Under the pieces are notes generated by a model that saw only the letters and a program-made list of their open reading frames with translations, did not search any database and had not been told where the DNA came from. Shown piece after piece: positions 8,319 through 18,110 of a DNA stretch of 64,000 nucleotides. The DNA comes from Neobacillus pocheonensis (lineage in GTDB: Bacteria > Bacillota > Bacilli > Bacillales > Cytobacillaceae): positions 2,666,001 to 2,730,000 of the forward strand of contig JAMQCR010000001.1 in the NCBI GenBank assembly GCA_023702235.1, in the 5' to 3' direction. Every line of letters starts with the position of its first letter. Positions within the stretch are counted from its first letter, which is position 1. A program made the position numbers and the translations under genes.

Positions 8319-8502
8319 TTATTAAATTGGATATTATGTAAAGATGACAGCATATCATATGATTTATATATCTGTCACTGATTAAAATTAAATAAAAGGA
8401 AGAAAATCCTATGTTTTTTCATGAAATGAATACTTCGTTTGGCAATCTGGAGAAATAAAACGTAGTTCTGATATAACTAATCATTCACTTGCAATTAAAA
8501 TG

Positions 8503-8715
8503 TCACAAATAAAAGTGTAAATTTGCCAAAAAAGGTTTTGGATTGTTCTTATTAATATATTTTAACACTTGTTTTAACTCATTCATCCTGTTGTTATCTA
8601 TATGCTCGTGAAGATAGGTTTTCAGAAAGGCATTTAGTAAAATGGTGTTTCTTATACTTGTTTCTATCAAGAGAGCTGTTGCTTTTGATAGGATCATATC
8701 TAAAGCACAAGACAA
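8503..8715 (-). CDS. Small hypothetical protein, possibly decayed
   Basis: A 70-codon frame beginning at a TTG ends in KPFLANLHFYL. No convincing ribosome binding site precedes it, and the frame is open a few codons further up (SYEDIFS) to a TAA without an ATG, so the true start may have been lost. The part FLKTYLHEHIDNNRMNEL is the piece duplicated at 7918-8007. The helical, charged pattern faintly recalls IDEAL-domain proteins of bacilli, but I do not recognise it with confidence. Confidence 0.35.
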   Translation of the reverse strand: MSCALDMILSKATALLIETSIRNTILLNAFLKTYLHEHIDNNRMNELKQVLKYINKNNPKPFLANLHFYL

Positions 8716-8987
8716 AGAAAAAATATCTTCATAGGACGTTTATGTAAAGCGAAAAAGTGGAACAGGAACTTACGGAGGCTCTAGCCGTACAGTTCTTGTT
8801 TTCTTATTTTTCGAAAAAACGACCTTTATTAATTGTTTTTCACTGTACAAAATTCTCATGTTATCACCACAAATTTAAAAGAAAATTTGTTACAGCCTTA
8901 TTACCCTTTCCTAATCAGGATAAACTTAATTTTCTATAAGTCGATGGACTTCTTTCATATAAAACTGGTTACTGATACTACTCGCAC

Positions 8988-9011
8988 GAAAAAACCGACA
9001 TCTGTCGGTTT
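8988..9011 (-). terminator. Rho-independent terminator of the sugar cluster
   Basis: AAACCGACA and TGTCGGTTT form a 9-bp stem with a 2-base loop, followed on the minus strand by TTTTTT. It lies 170 bases after the last gene of the sugar cluster. The rest of 8716-9181 shows no gene. Confidence 0.8.
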
Positions 9012-9181
9012 CCATTTAAATACCTATAATTAGAAGATCTCACTACCTTTTCTTTAAGTAAATAATCAAAGTTTTAGTAGTTTACTTCTAATTAAATACA
9101 AATTCAAAAGATAGCTAGTAGTAATATTTTATTTCTTTCTATAGCAAGTCATTCAATCCAAATTAATTAAATTGCTCTCAA

Positions 9182-10159
9182 TTACAACCTAGGCCACCAC
9201 ATCTCTGATACTTTCTCGTTAAACATAGCACCTTTTAAAAGAGTAATCGCTTTCATTAATCCCTCATCTGTAGAGGCAAGCATATCTTCATGTTCGATTG
9301 AAAGGACATAATCGTATCCAACTGTGCGAAGTGCACTTACCATATCTTTCCACACCTTTTCATCGTGGCCATAACCAACCGATCTAAACGTCCAAGAACG
9401 ATCTAAAACATTACTATAATGCTTTGTATCCAATACGCCATTAACGTTTATATTCGCTCGGTCTAAATAGGTATCTTTTGCATGGAAATGGAAAATTGCT
9501 TTTTCACGACCAAGTTTTTTAATCGCCTCTACTGGGTCAATCCCCTGCCAAACGAGGTGACTCGGATCAAAGTTTGCTCCGATATTTTCCCCTGCGTGTT
9601 CCCTCAATTTTAGCAATGTTTCCGGATTATACACAACAAAACCTGGATGCATTTCAAAGGCGATTTGGTTGATGCCATGTTGTTCTGCGAATTTCGCTTC
9701 TTCTTTCCAATACGGAATAACGACTTCGTTCCATTGCCAGTTAAGGACGTCTAAATATTCGGGCGGCCAAGAACAAGTGACCCAGTTTGGATTTTTAGCT
9801 CCTTCATGATCCCCGGGACATCCCGAAAAACCATTCACAACCGGTACACCTAATCGTTCCGCAAGCAATATAGTTTTTCTCCATACTTCATGTGATTGAC
9901 CGGCGAAATTTTCATCCGGATGCAGTGGGTTTCCGTGGCAGCTTAAGCCGCTGATTGTTAAGCCCCTCGTTTCTAAAGCACGGGTAAACGTCCTAATTTT
10001 TTCAGGGGATTCAAGTAACTCATCTGGATTACAATGATGATTACCAGGATAATTTCCTGTCCCTAATTCAACTGTTTCTACACCCATTTCGACCAGCTTA
10101 TCAAGCATAACTTCAAATGGAAGATTCTGATAAAGGGCGGTAAAAACGCCTAGTTTCAT
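9182..10159 (-). CDS. Sugar phosphate isomerase/epimerase-family TIM-barrel protein
   Basis: The 325-residue protein belongs to the xylose-isomerase-like TIM barrel (AP endonuclease 2) family. Candidate metal ligands lie in IAFEMHPGF, GANFDPSHLVWQ, FHFHAKDTY and LSIEHED, the usual Glu-Asp-His-Glu layout at strand ends. The ATG at 10159 overlaps the end of the preceding oxidoreductase gene by four bases, so the two are probably co-translated. Members paired with Gfo/Idh/MocA oxidoreductases act on keto-sugars, either as isomerases or as lyases on 3-keto-glycosides. It is the last gene of the cluster. Confidence 0.8.
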   Translation of the reverse strand: MKLGVFTALYQNLPFEVMLDKLVEMGVETVELGTGNYPGNHHCNPDELLESPEKIRTFTRALETRGLTISGLSCHGNPLHPDENFAGQSHEVWRKTILLAERLGVPVVNGFSGCPGDHEGAKNPNWVTCSWPPEYLDVLNWQWNEVVIPYWKEEAKFAEQHGINQIAFEMHPGFVVYNPETLLKLREHAGENIGANFDPSHLVWQGIDPVEAIKKLGREKAIFHFHAKDTYLDRANINVNGVLDTKHYSNVLDRSWTFRSVGYGHDEKVWKDMVSALRTVGYDYVLSIEHEDMLASTDEGLMKAITLLKGAMFNEKVSEMWWPRL

Positions 10160-11333
10160 GAATATACCTCCTCGCCCACTTTAATTTTCACCCATTTTTG
10201 CTGTTGATGACTTTCTAAGATAGAATCTGTAATACACATGGATAAGTGCCCATCTTCAAATGTCGCAAATTTAGGCTTGTCTGTTTTCAGACTCTTGCCA
10301 TCGCGAACAAAAGAGTAGAAATTAAACATCATATTTTTCAATGCATCCGGCAGCCTTCATTATGGCCGCCAGGGTGGTGGATGGCGGACCTTGCTTCTGC
10401 AGCAAACAGTGAAGGATCCGCTAACAGAAGTTCATTTGCTTTATCCCGGTGCCCAATCCATAGCTTCTCTTGTTCCTCTTGGTTCCAGAAAATGGAACTT
10501 TTACTGCCGTTGATTTCAAAGCTAAGTCTATTTTTCCGTCCTGCACTTACTTGTGATACCGTAAATACTCCTCTTGATCCATCTTCAAAGCGGACAAGGA
10601 CAGAACCATAATCTTCTGTATTGATTGGAACATCTTCATATTCTTGTTCTTCTATATTTTGTGCACTAAAAGTAGCGATTGCATTTTTTGCTTTCTTTCT
10701 TACAGGAATCACGGTTGCTAAATCCGCGAAAACTTCAACAATCCGCTTACCAGTTACAAATTGGACAGTATCGCACCAATGCGAGCCAATATCCGCAATA
10801 GCACGGGATTTCCCACCCACTTCAGGGGCTAGTCGCCAGTTAAAGTCAGTCTCAAACAATAACCAATCCTGCAGATAGCTTCCATGTACCAAATTCACTT
10901 CTCCAAGTTCACCATTTGCAATCATTGCTTGTAAGTTTTGTACACTTGCATGCTGTCTGTAATTAAAATTCACCCCATGGACAACAGAGTGTTTTTTTGC
11001 CAATTCCAGCAATTCCGCAGATTCTTCACTGTTCATCGCTAGCGGTTTTTCGGAGATCACATGCTTTCCAGCTAAAATAATGTCCTTATTAATCGCAAAG
11101 TGAAGGTGATTTGGGGTGCAATTATGCACGACTTGGATTTCGTTGTCTTTCAGCATTTCAAGGTAATCTCCATAAGCTTTCGGAATCCCAAGTTCGGCAG
11201 CTTTTTTTTCAGCCGCTTCTTGACTAGTTTCAGCCAATCCGACTACTTCCACAAAACCAAGCCTTCTTAAGGCTTCAATATGAGTCGGACCGATAAAACC
11301 GGTTCCAATAATTCCAACTTTAATTTTTTCCAT
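10156..11333 (-). pseudogene. Gfo/Idh/MocA-family oxidoreductase, interrupted by a one-base deletion
   Basis: The first frame (10338-11333, 331 codons) has the Rossmann signature GIIGTGFIG at residue 7, SEKPLAM with the conserved Lys near residue 97, and the catalytic-type AIADIGSHWCDT. It ends GHNEGCRMH-stop. The C-terminal 60 residues continue in another frame at 10156-10341 (KNMMFNFYSFVRDGKSL). Inserting one G turns GGCTGCCGG into GGCTGGCCGG and restores GWPDALKNMMFNF, the usual family sequence. The missing base lies within a GGCC at about 10350. NAD(P)-dependent oxidation or reduction of a sugar or polyol is expected. AGGAGGT precedes the ATG at 11333. The lesion is probably a read error. 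Confidence 0.83.
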
Positions 11334-11460
11334 TTTTAAGGACCTCCTACTAAAAAGAAGTTATACACTTGTTCGATTTTCTATCAAAGGGAATAGAACA
11401 ATAATGATCGAGTCAATTACTTATTCTAATTCCCCTTATTCAGTCTAAAAATTAAATACC

Positions 11461-12527
11461 TTAAACCAAACTAGATGCTTTTGTCTGGTTCAATATATCT
11501 TCGATCAAAACTGATTTTCCCGTTTTAACTGACTCTACAGCCCCTAATACCATCGCTAGGCTTCTTAAATTATCTTTACCTGAAGTTTCAGGCTCTCTAT
11601 TTTCGTTAATGGAGTCTGCAAATTCTTTTAAGCTTGCTAAGCGCTCTTCCACCTGTAAATCAATTAAATCAACCTCTAATTGACCATTTTTTTCACGGGC
11701 ACCTTGCATAAATACCGATTTAAAAATATCATGAGGTTTAACGATGACCTCATTATTGGCCACAAAATCTCTCCTTCTTCACCTTGAATGCGCCAATCTC
11801 CATCCCAGGTTGTTTCCCATCCACGTGAAACCCAGCTTCCGGTATAAGAAACAACGGCACCATTAGACATTTCAAAAACCACTGAAGCCACCGCATTTCC
11901 CTTAAACCAGCTCCATTTTGGATTCCATGAATGCGCTTTAATAGAAACGGGCTCAAGACCAAGGATTCCTCTAATTTGATCAAAATGATGAATGGCCATA
12001 TCAATAATCAAAGGTTCTTCCATTTCAGTTCGAAATCCTGTAAACTCAGGTGATTTTTGAAAATTAATATAAACACTTCCCAACTCACCGATCACATTTT
12101 GTTCAATTACTCTTTTGACTGTTTGAGGTGCTCTTTTAAAACGATAATTTTGGCTAACCATGATATTACATCCATTGCGCTCAGCTGCTTCTATAATTTT
12201 CTGACAATCTTCGAATGTACCTGCCAAAGGTTTCTCTACTATACAATGGAGTTTATTTTCAAATGCCTCTAAAGCAACATTAGCATGATAATCTGGCGGA
12301 ACCAGGATCAGTACTGCATCTGCTTCAACATGTTCAATAGCCTCGGATAAACTTTGGAAAGCGGTGTTCGGTTTTAATTGATAATGCTGACAAGCTTTAT
12401 CTAATAAGTCTTTGTTTAGGTCTACGATAGCTGCAAGCTCCCAATGTGGGGAATCTAAAACAACCTGCGTCCAGCTCCATCCCCATCCGCCAATGCCTAC
12501 TTGAATAATACGTAATGAATTAGTCAT
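11461..12527 (-). pseudogene. Gfo/Idh/MocA-family oxidoreductase, interrupted by a one-base deletion
   Basis: The first frame has a Rossmann turn VGIGGWGWSW near residue 10, VEKPLAGTF and IIDMAIHHFDQIRGI with the catalytic-type histidine. It loses the frame after GEEGEILW; the remainder (ANNEVIVKPHDIFKS to the stop at 11461) is one frame over. Adding one G to TGGCC, giving TGGGCC at about 11759, joins them into a normal-length protein of about 355 residues. The start at 12527 is chosen because GGAGGT lies four bases upstream; the ORF extends 12 bases further. It follows the substrate-binding protein gene and probably works with the second Gfo/Idh enzyme and the TIM-barrel proteins. Confidence 0.82.
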
Positions 12528-12556
12528 AATTACCTCCAAAATAGTTTTTAAAAATT

Positions 12557-12579
12557 AGGGGTGATAAAACATCACCCCT
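12557..12579 (-). other. Intercistronic hairpin after the substrate-binding protein gene
   Basis: AGGGGTGAT and ATCACCCCT form a 9-bp stem with a 5-base loop directly after the stop of the rbsB-like gene. On the minus strand it is followed by CTAATTTTT. It may partly terminate transcription or protect the upstream message, raising binding-protein levels over the enzymes. Confidence 0.65.
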
Positions 12580-12584
12580 TTCCA

Positions 12585-13598
12585 TTAATTACCTTTGAAT
12601 ACGTTCCCCCATAGCTTCGGGTCGTCCACATTTTCTTTTGTAACTAAGTTAGGTGGAGTAAATTGTTGTTTCTGAACTTGTTTACCAGCAAGGAAATCCA
12701 TAGCAGTTTTTACAGCCAATGAGCCCATTACAAATGGATCCTGATTGACAGTTGCATCCTGTTCTCCGCTTCTAATTCTTTTTAAAGCATCTGGCGTTCC
12801 ATCTACAGCAACTAGCATGATATGTCCTTTTTCGCCTGCCTTAACAAATTTACCAACCTGTCTAAGTCCACTTAACACACCACGCTGCATGTCATCATTA
12901 TGAGTAAAGATGGCTTTAATATTTGGATTTGCTGTTAAAGAATCGGCTGTAATACTTTGTGATTTTTCTGCATCCCAATCTGCATTTTTTGTAAGAACTT
13001 TAAAGTCTAAGCCATGTGCTAGACCTTTATCAAAACCGCCACCGCGTAAAATGGCATGATACTCTCCTGGTGCACCAGTCAGCTCTAATGCAGTACCTTT
13101 ACCTAAAGTATCAGTAATGTATTTTGCAGCCAATTTTCCTGCTTCTTCATTATTAAAAGCAATACTGCTGACAACATTTGCTCCCTTGGAAACAACTCCA
13201 TCCACAGTTACTATTGGAATCCCTGCAGCATTTGCCTCTTTCACACCTGGAACTAATTCATCAGAGTTTGCTGGTGCCAATATAATGAGGTCCACTTTCT
13301 TTGCAATGCTGTCTTCAATTTGTCTTAGTTGTGTTTGGCTATTTGATTGACCATCCAATACAGTTACATCAGCACCTAGTTTATTAGCTTCATCTCGAAT
13401 ACCCTGATCTAAAGCAACCATAAATTGAAAGCCGCGGCTATATAACAAAACTGCAATTTTCTTCTTCCCATCTTTTTTATCAAGGTTACTAGCACTTTTA
13501 TCTGTTGCATTAGCAGATGTTGATTGGTTATTTGAACTGCACCCTACAAGCAGACTGAACATCAGAGCAAATAATAGTAAGCTTTTAACTAGTTTCAA
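12585..13598 (-). CDS. Sugar ABC transporter substrate-binding lipoprotein (RbsB-like)
   Basis: The 337-residue product starts with a lipoprotein signal (MKLVKSLLLFALMFSLLVGC, lipobox LVGC with Cys 20) followed by a Ser/Asn-rich linker and a periplasmic-binding-protein family I domain (KKIAVLLYSRGFQFMVAL onward, IIDxxPANSDEL-like loop, HNDDMQRGV). The TTG at 13598 is the likely start, eight bases after AGGGGGT. It would capture a sugar outside the membrane and deliver it to the RbsC-like permease encoded next. The sugar is not evident from sequence; the galactitol/ribose/inositol-type group is the nearest class. Confidence 0.88.
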   Translation of the reverse strand: MKLVKSLLLFALMFSLLVGCSSNNQSTSANATDKSASNLDKKDGKKKIAVLLYSRGFQFMVALDQGIRDEANKLGADVTVLDGQSNSQTQLRQIEDSIAKKVDLIILAPANSDELVPGVKEANAAGIPIVTVDGVVSKGANVVSSIAFNNEEAGKLAAKYITDTLGKGTALELTGAPGEYHAILRGGGFDKGLAHGLDFKVLTKNADWDAEKSQSITADSLTANPNIKAIFTHNDDMQRGVLSGLRQVGKFVKAGEKGHIMLVAVDGTPDALKRIRSGEQDATVNQDPFVMGSLAVKTAMDFLAGKQVQKQQFTPPNLVTKENVDDPKLWGNVFKGN

Positions 13599-13635
13599 TT
13601 GAAGTACCCCCTAAAAAATTGGTTTTTAATTTTAT

Positions 13636-14661
13636 TTAAGAACTTATTAAAAACTTACGACGATAGACATCCAGCAGTGCTGCTACCAAGATAACACTTC
13701 CTTGTACGAGTGAATCCCATGCAGGCGGGACTGAAAGTAAATTGATCGCATTTGAGACCAAAGAGATTAAAATGACTCCTAAAATGGTTCCTAATATATT
13801 CCCTTGGCCACCGAATAAGCTAGTTCCTCCAATAACAACAGCAGCAATAACCGTTAATTCAAGCCCTGTTCCAGCAGTTGGACCTGCAGATTCCAATCGG
13901 GCAGTTAATAAAATTCCTCCAATCGCAGCCGTAATTCCAGAGATAACATACGTTAAGGTAATGATAGTCTTTGTGCGAACTCCCGACAGCCTTGCTGCCA
14001 ATTCATTGCCCCCGCTTGCGTATACCGATCTTCCAAATACCGTATTTTTTAAAATAATATGTGCAATTAAAGCTAATACCGCCACGACAATGATTAAATT
14101 TGGTATCGAAAATATTTGTCCTGTAGCCAATGTTACAAAACTATTCGGGACAGGACCGACATTTGCGCTATTAGTATAAATTAGCACTATACCTCTAGCG
14201 ATTCCCATTGTTCCTAAAGTAACGATTAATGGAGAAAGTTGTAATTTTGTAATAAATATTCCATTAATCAATCCAAATACTGCCCCAATTAAAATCATAA
14301 CGAGAACCCCTACAATTACTGGAACATGTTGATAAACAATTAAACCTAAACCAATCGCAGAAGATACTGCCATTATAGAACCAACCGATAAATCAATTCC
14401 TCCAGTTATAATGACAAATGTTACACCTAGGGCCAATGTTACAAGAATAGTCGATTGCATTAACAAATTAATTAAATTGGTTTCTGTTAGAAAAACTGGA
14501 GTCATAAAACTGAGTATAATACCAAAGGCAATAATGACAATTAATAGTCCAAGACTGCCTAAATATTGTTTTAAATTTTTCCTTAAATGAATTTTGTTCT
14601 GAATGGTTTCAGTATTAGCCAATTCTACTTTTCTGTTAACTTGCGTCTGCTCCTGTTGCAA
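13636..14661 (-). CDS. Sugar ABC transporter permease (RbsC-like)
   Basis: The 341-residue protein has about nine to ten hydrophobic segments and RbsC-family signatures: VTFVIITGGIDLSVGS near residue 90, GLINGIFITKLQLSPLIVT near 140 and a late AAVVIGGTSLFGGQG loop that contacts the ATPase. The TTG at 14661 is preceded by AAGAGGTG and overlaps the end of the ATPase gene by 26 bases. It forms the membrane channel of the importer with the rbsA-type ATPase at 14636-16123 and the binding protein at 12585-13598. Confidence 0.9.
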   Translation of the reverse strand: MQQEQTQVNRKVELANTETIQNKIHLRKNLKQYLGSLGLLIVIIAFGIILSFMTPVFLTETNLINLLMQSTILVTLALGVTFVIITGGIDLSVGSIMAVSSAIGLGLIVYQHVPVIVGVLVMILIGAVFGLINGIFITKLQLSPLIVTLGTMGIARGIVLIYTNSANVGPVPNSFVTLATGQIFSIPNLIIVVAVLALIAHIILKNTVFGRSVYASGGNELAARLSGVRTKTIITLTYVISGITAAIGGILLTARLESAGPTAGTGLELTVIAAVVIGGTSLFGGQGNILGTILGVILISLVSNAINLLSVPPAWDSLVQGSVILVAALLDVYRRKFLISS

Positions 14662-16123
14662 ACTTAATCACCTCTTCTTTCGTAATCTTATCATCTTTAA
14701 GTTCAGCAACATTTTTACCTTCTCTTATAACGATGATTCTATCACTCAACGCTAAAAGTTCCATAATATCGGAAGAAATGATGATTATTGCCAGCCCTTG
14801 AGAAACAAGATTTTCAATCATGGATTGGATTTCTGCTCTTGCCCCTACATCCACTCCTCGGGTTGGTTCATCAAGAAGTAAAATTTTCGGGTTGGTCGCT
14901 AACCACCTAGCTAATACAACCTTTTGCTGATTACCGCCACTTAAGGAAATGACAGAAGTTTCTATATTAGGAGCCTTAATGCGAAGCTGCTCCTTGTAGC
15001 TTTGAACAATTTCCTTTTCACGGTTTTTATCAATCCAGCCAAATTTCTTAATATTATTTAATATTGATAGTGATGCATTTTCTTTAATACTTGCATTTAA
15101 CACTAAACCCTGTGTTTTTCGATCTTCAGTAACAAAACCTATACCATGTTTGATCGCATCCTGTGGGTCCTTTATTTTCGTACTTTTCCCATTAATAATG
15201 ATTTCTCCATCATTAATAGGATCCACACCGAACAAACACCTGAAAATTTCTGTCCTTCCGGCACCAACAAGCCCCCCTAAACCCAGGATCTCTCCTTCGT
15301 GTAAATCAAAGGAAACATTTTCAATTGCACCGGTACGCGTTAAATTCCGAACTTCCAGGACTTTCTTGCCAAGCTTTGGTTTTCTGGTTCTTTCTAAGGA
15401 AACATCTCTTCCTACCATTAAACGTACAATATTGTTGGGAGTAATTTCTTTTTTCGTTGCCGAAGAAACTAACTTCCCGTCTCTAAACACTGTAATCATG
15501 TCTGCCAATTCAAACACTTCTTCTAAACGGTGGGAAACATACAGGATGGCTAAACCTTTATCCCGTAAATTTTTGACAATCTGCATCAATCGTTGAGTTT
15601 CTGATTCAGAAAGAGAGGCAGTTGGCTCATCTAGTATTAAAACTTGGGTCTCCATCGAAAGAGAACGTGCGATTTCTACCAGCTGTTGTTCTCCTGTCGA
15701 CAAACTAGAAACAACCGCATTAGGATCAATGTTCCCCAAGTTTGTCCAAAGCTTCTTTTGCCCGATTATAGACATCCTTCCAATTGATCATTTTACTGTT
15801 GTTCTGTGGCCAATGCCCCAGTGAAATATTCTCTGCAACAGTCAAATGTGGAACCAAAAGCAATTCCTGATGGATAACAGAAATTCCATGATTTTTTGAA
15901 TCTCTTGGGTTTGAAAAAGAAACACTTTCATCATCGATACTGATTTCACCCTGGTCCGGCTTATAAAAGCCGGCAAGATTTTTATGATGGTTGATTTTCC
16001 TGCACCGTTTTCTCCTACTAAGCATTGAATCTGCCCGCCATAAATCGTAAAACTTACATCGCTTAATGCTTGAACACCTTGAAACGCCTTACTTATGTTT
16101 CTCAGCTGTAGTGTATTAATCAT
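14636..16123 (-). pseudogene. Sugar ABC transporter ATPase (RbsA-like), frame broken twice
   Basis: Three overlapping frames together make a normal two-domain RbsA-type ATPase of about 495 residues. Frame one has the first Walker [14 protein letters not shown] and shifts near 15973, where CCGGCAAG should read CCGGCCAAG ([11 protein letters not shown] restored). Frame two ends KLGEH-stop; near 15733 a net loss of two bases or gain of one moves to NIDPNAVVSSL. Frame three carries STGEQQLVEIARSL, Walker B VLILDEPTASL and the second domain with LSGGNQQKVVLARW. The start at 16123 overlaps the preceding epimerase gene by four bases. At least the first lesion lies in a GGCC, so the gene may be intact in the cell. 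Confidence 0.83.
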
Positions 16124-16968
16124 ACGGAAACAACCTTTTTAAGGAACTGTAATCCTTCTTCACCAAGTGAATCCTGAGATGGAGCCAAAGGTCTCCATTG
16201 TGAAACTGCGCGGGCAATCTCCTTGATTTCTGTAGTAAACGACTCAATTACAACTGGTCCATCATATGAAATTTCTTTCAATGCTTGAAATACCTCATTC
16301 CATGGAATATGTCCTGTTCCTGGCGTACCTCTGTCATTTTCACATGAATGGAAATTGAAAATTTTGCTGCCAGCCAGTTTAATAGCTTCTGCAATATCTT
16401 TTTCTTCAAGATTCATATGGAATGTGTCTAATAAAAATCCGACATTATCACAATCCACTAGTTCCAAGAATTCTAAGCCCTGCTGAACCGTATTAATGAA
16501 ATCGGTTTCAAATCTGTTTAAAATTTCAACTGCCAATCTAATACTCTTTTCTGCTGCATAATCGGCAACAATTTTCATGTTTTCAGCTGCCCAATCCCAT
16601 TGTTGTTTCTTTTCGTCAGGTGTTAGTAACCGCGTTTTGCCAGTAGCAGAATACATTGGTCCGGACACTAACGGTGAACCGAGTTCGGCGGCAATATCGA
16701 TACAAGTTTTAATATATTCAATACCTTGTTCACGGATTGCTGCATCCTCAGAGCTGATGTCCCGGTTTGGTCCAAATGCCCCGCACACTAACGCTTGAAC
16801 ACCCGTTTTATTTAAATGATTACGAATCGCAGCTACGTCAATGGTTTCGGGGTCTTCAATACAAATTTCAAGATAATCGAAACCGATATTTTTTACTTTA
16901 TCGATTAAATTCAAGGTTTGGTTGGAAAAGGGAGAGACCCAAATAAAAGTACTAGCGCCAAATTTCAT
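16120..16968 (-). CDS. Sugar epimerase-like TIM-barrel protein (D-tagatose/psicose 3-epimerase family)
   Basis: The 282-residue protein shows the pattern of ketose 3-epimerases: [13 protein letters not shown] supplies the first catalytic/metal glutamate, [12 protein letters not shown] the Asp and His, [19 protein letters not shown] the second His and substrate-binding Arg, and VVIESF the second glutamate. The length matches the family (about 285-295). It is 18 bases after the related gene at 16987-17829 and overlaps the rbsA-like start by four bases, so it is a core part of the operon. Ketose C3 epimerisation is the family activity; isomerase or lyase variants with the same scaffold are possible. 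Confidence 0.82.
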   Translation of the reverse strand: MKFGASTFIWVSPFSNQTLNLIDKVKNIGFDYLEICIEDPETIDVAAIRNHLNKTGVQALVCGAFGPNRDISSEDAAIREQGIEYIKTCIDIAAELGSPLVSGPMYSATGKTRLLTPDEKKQQWDWAAENMKIVADYAAEKSIRLAVEILNRFETDFINTVQQGLEFLELVDCDNVGFLLDTFHMNLEEKDIAEAIKLAGSKIFNFHSCENDRGTPGTGHIPWNEVFQALKEISYDGPVVIESFTTEIKEIARAVSQWRPLAPSQDSLGEEGLQFLKKVVSV

Positions 16969-16986
16969 TATTCTATCCTCTCCTTC

Positions 16987-17829
16987 TTAAAATGTTTTTG
17001 CGAAAAGAGATTTTTCTAGTGATTTAATATAATCAATCGATTTTTTTGTATAATCATCAAAGAATTCTAGTCCGCCGCCTTTTTTCATAACGCCAAATGG
17101 ATCTGCTGCAGCAGGTAAAATCTCAAAAGTTATATGTCCTTTAAAATCAATATCCTTTAATGCTTGTAAGGCCGGAATGAAATCAATATGGCCAAGCCCA
17201 GGTGCCTTACGATTGCTATCAGCAAAATGAATGTGGTTTAAGGCATCTCCGCTTTGACGAATGGCTTCGGCAATATTTTCTTCCTCAATATTCATGTGGA
17301 ATAGATCACCCATGATTCCCACGTTTGGAAGGTTTACTTCTTTCCACATATCCATTGCTTGATCTAATCGATTCAACATGTATGTTTCATAGCGGTTCCA
17401 CGCTTCAATACAAAGATTAATATTTAATTTAGCTGCATATTCTGCACCTTCACGAATACCTTCAATCGCCCATTTTACTTCATCATCAAAATCAGTTAGT
17501 GATGCCGTTTTACCATTTGCCGTTGGGGCTATCATTACCGGGCAGCCTACTTCAGCAGACATATCTGCTACTCGTTTAACATACTCAATTGCTTGTCTGC
17601 GTTTATTAGCATCAGGATGAGCCAGGTCTCTTTCGGCATTATAAATGGAGCAAATGGAACCTACCGTGATACCGTAATCGCTTACAAGATTGCGTACTCT
17701 TGTTGTATCATAAGCATCTGGCTCGCCTACCAATTCAATTGCGTCATAACCAAACTTTGCTACGCGCTCAATACTTTTCTCAACATCTTCACCAAAATAA
17801 ACTAGTGAATCAAAACTGTACTTAAACAT
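16987..17829 (-). CDS. Sugar epimerase-like TIM-barrel protein, paralogue of the next gene
   Basis: This 280-residue protein has the same layout as the neighbour at 16120-16968: IEAWNRYETYMLN (Glu), GIMGDLFHMNIEE (Asp, His), IHFADSNRKAPGLGHIDF (His, Arg) and ITFEILP (Glu). All candidate metal and catalytic residues are present, so both copies look active. It is the first gene of the main operon, 280 bases after the terminator of the lone ATPase gene. Two near-equivalent epimerase-fold enzymes in one operon suggest successive steps or different substrates. Confidence 0.82.
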   Translation of the reverse strand: MFKYSFDSLVYFGEDVEKSIERVAKFGYDAIELVGEPDAYDTTRVRNLVSDYGITVGSICSIYNAERDLAHPDANKRRQAIEYVKRVADMSAEVGCPVMIAPTANGKTASLTDFDDEVKWAIEGIREGAEYAAKLNINLCIEAWNRYETYMLNRLDQAMDMWKEVNLPNVGIMGDLFHMNIEEENIAEAIRQSGDALNHIHFADSNRKAPGLGHIDFIPALQALKDIDFKGHITFEILPAAADPFGVMKKGGGLEFFDDYTKKSIDYIKSLEKSLFAKTF

Positions 17830-18051
17830 GTGAATCCCCCTTATAAGTAGTTAATTTAATTTGATTCTTAAAACCAGTTCTTTCTTTGATGTTTCGTATC
17901 AACTTCTGAACTCGTTATTAAGATATCTTTAATGTTATGTTACTTTGTTTAACAATTCAGAACAATCAACAAAATTGAGTAAAAAATTCAGATTCTTGCG
18001 GATTGATTTTAAAAACTATGTTTTTCAGAAAATAGTATGAGGATAAGAAAT

Positions 18052-18083
18052 AAAAAAATCATACAGCCATATAGACTGTACGA
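18052..18083 (-). terminator. Rho-independent terminator of the lone ATPase gene
   Basis: On the minus strand TCGTACAG and CTGTATGA form an 8-bp stem with one G-T pair, followed by TTTTTTTA. It lies 28 bases after the stop at 18111 and separates this gene from the rest of the cluster. The remaining bases to 17829 show no gene and should hold the operon promoter, which I could not assign. Confidence 0.75.
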
Positions 18084-18110
18084 TTTTAATAGAGTATCTA
18101 TTAATTGAAC

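Noticed and set aside
8757..9033. Plus-strand small frames between the small-protein copy and the sugar cluster terminator
   Set aside because: No ribosome binding sites, low-complexity sequence, and the terminator hairpin lies inside.
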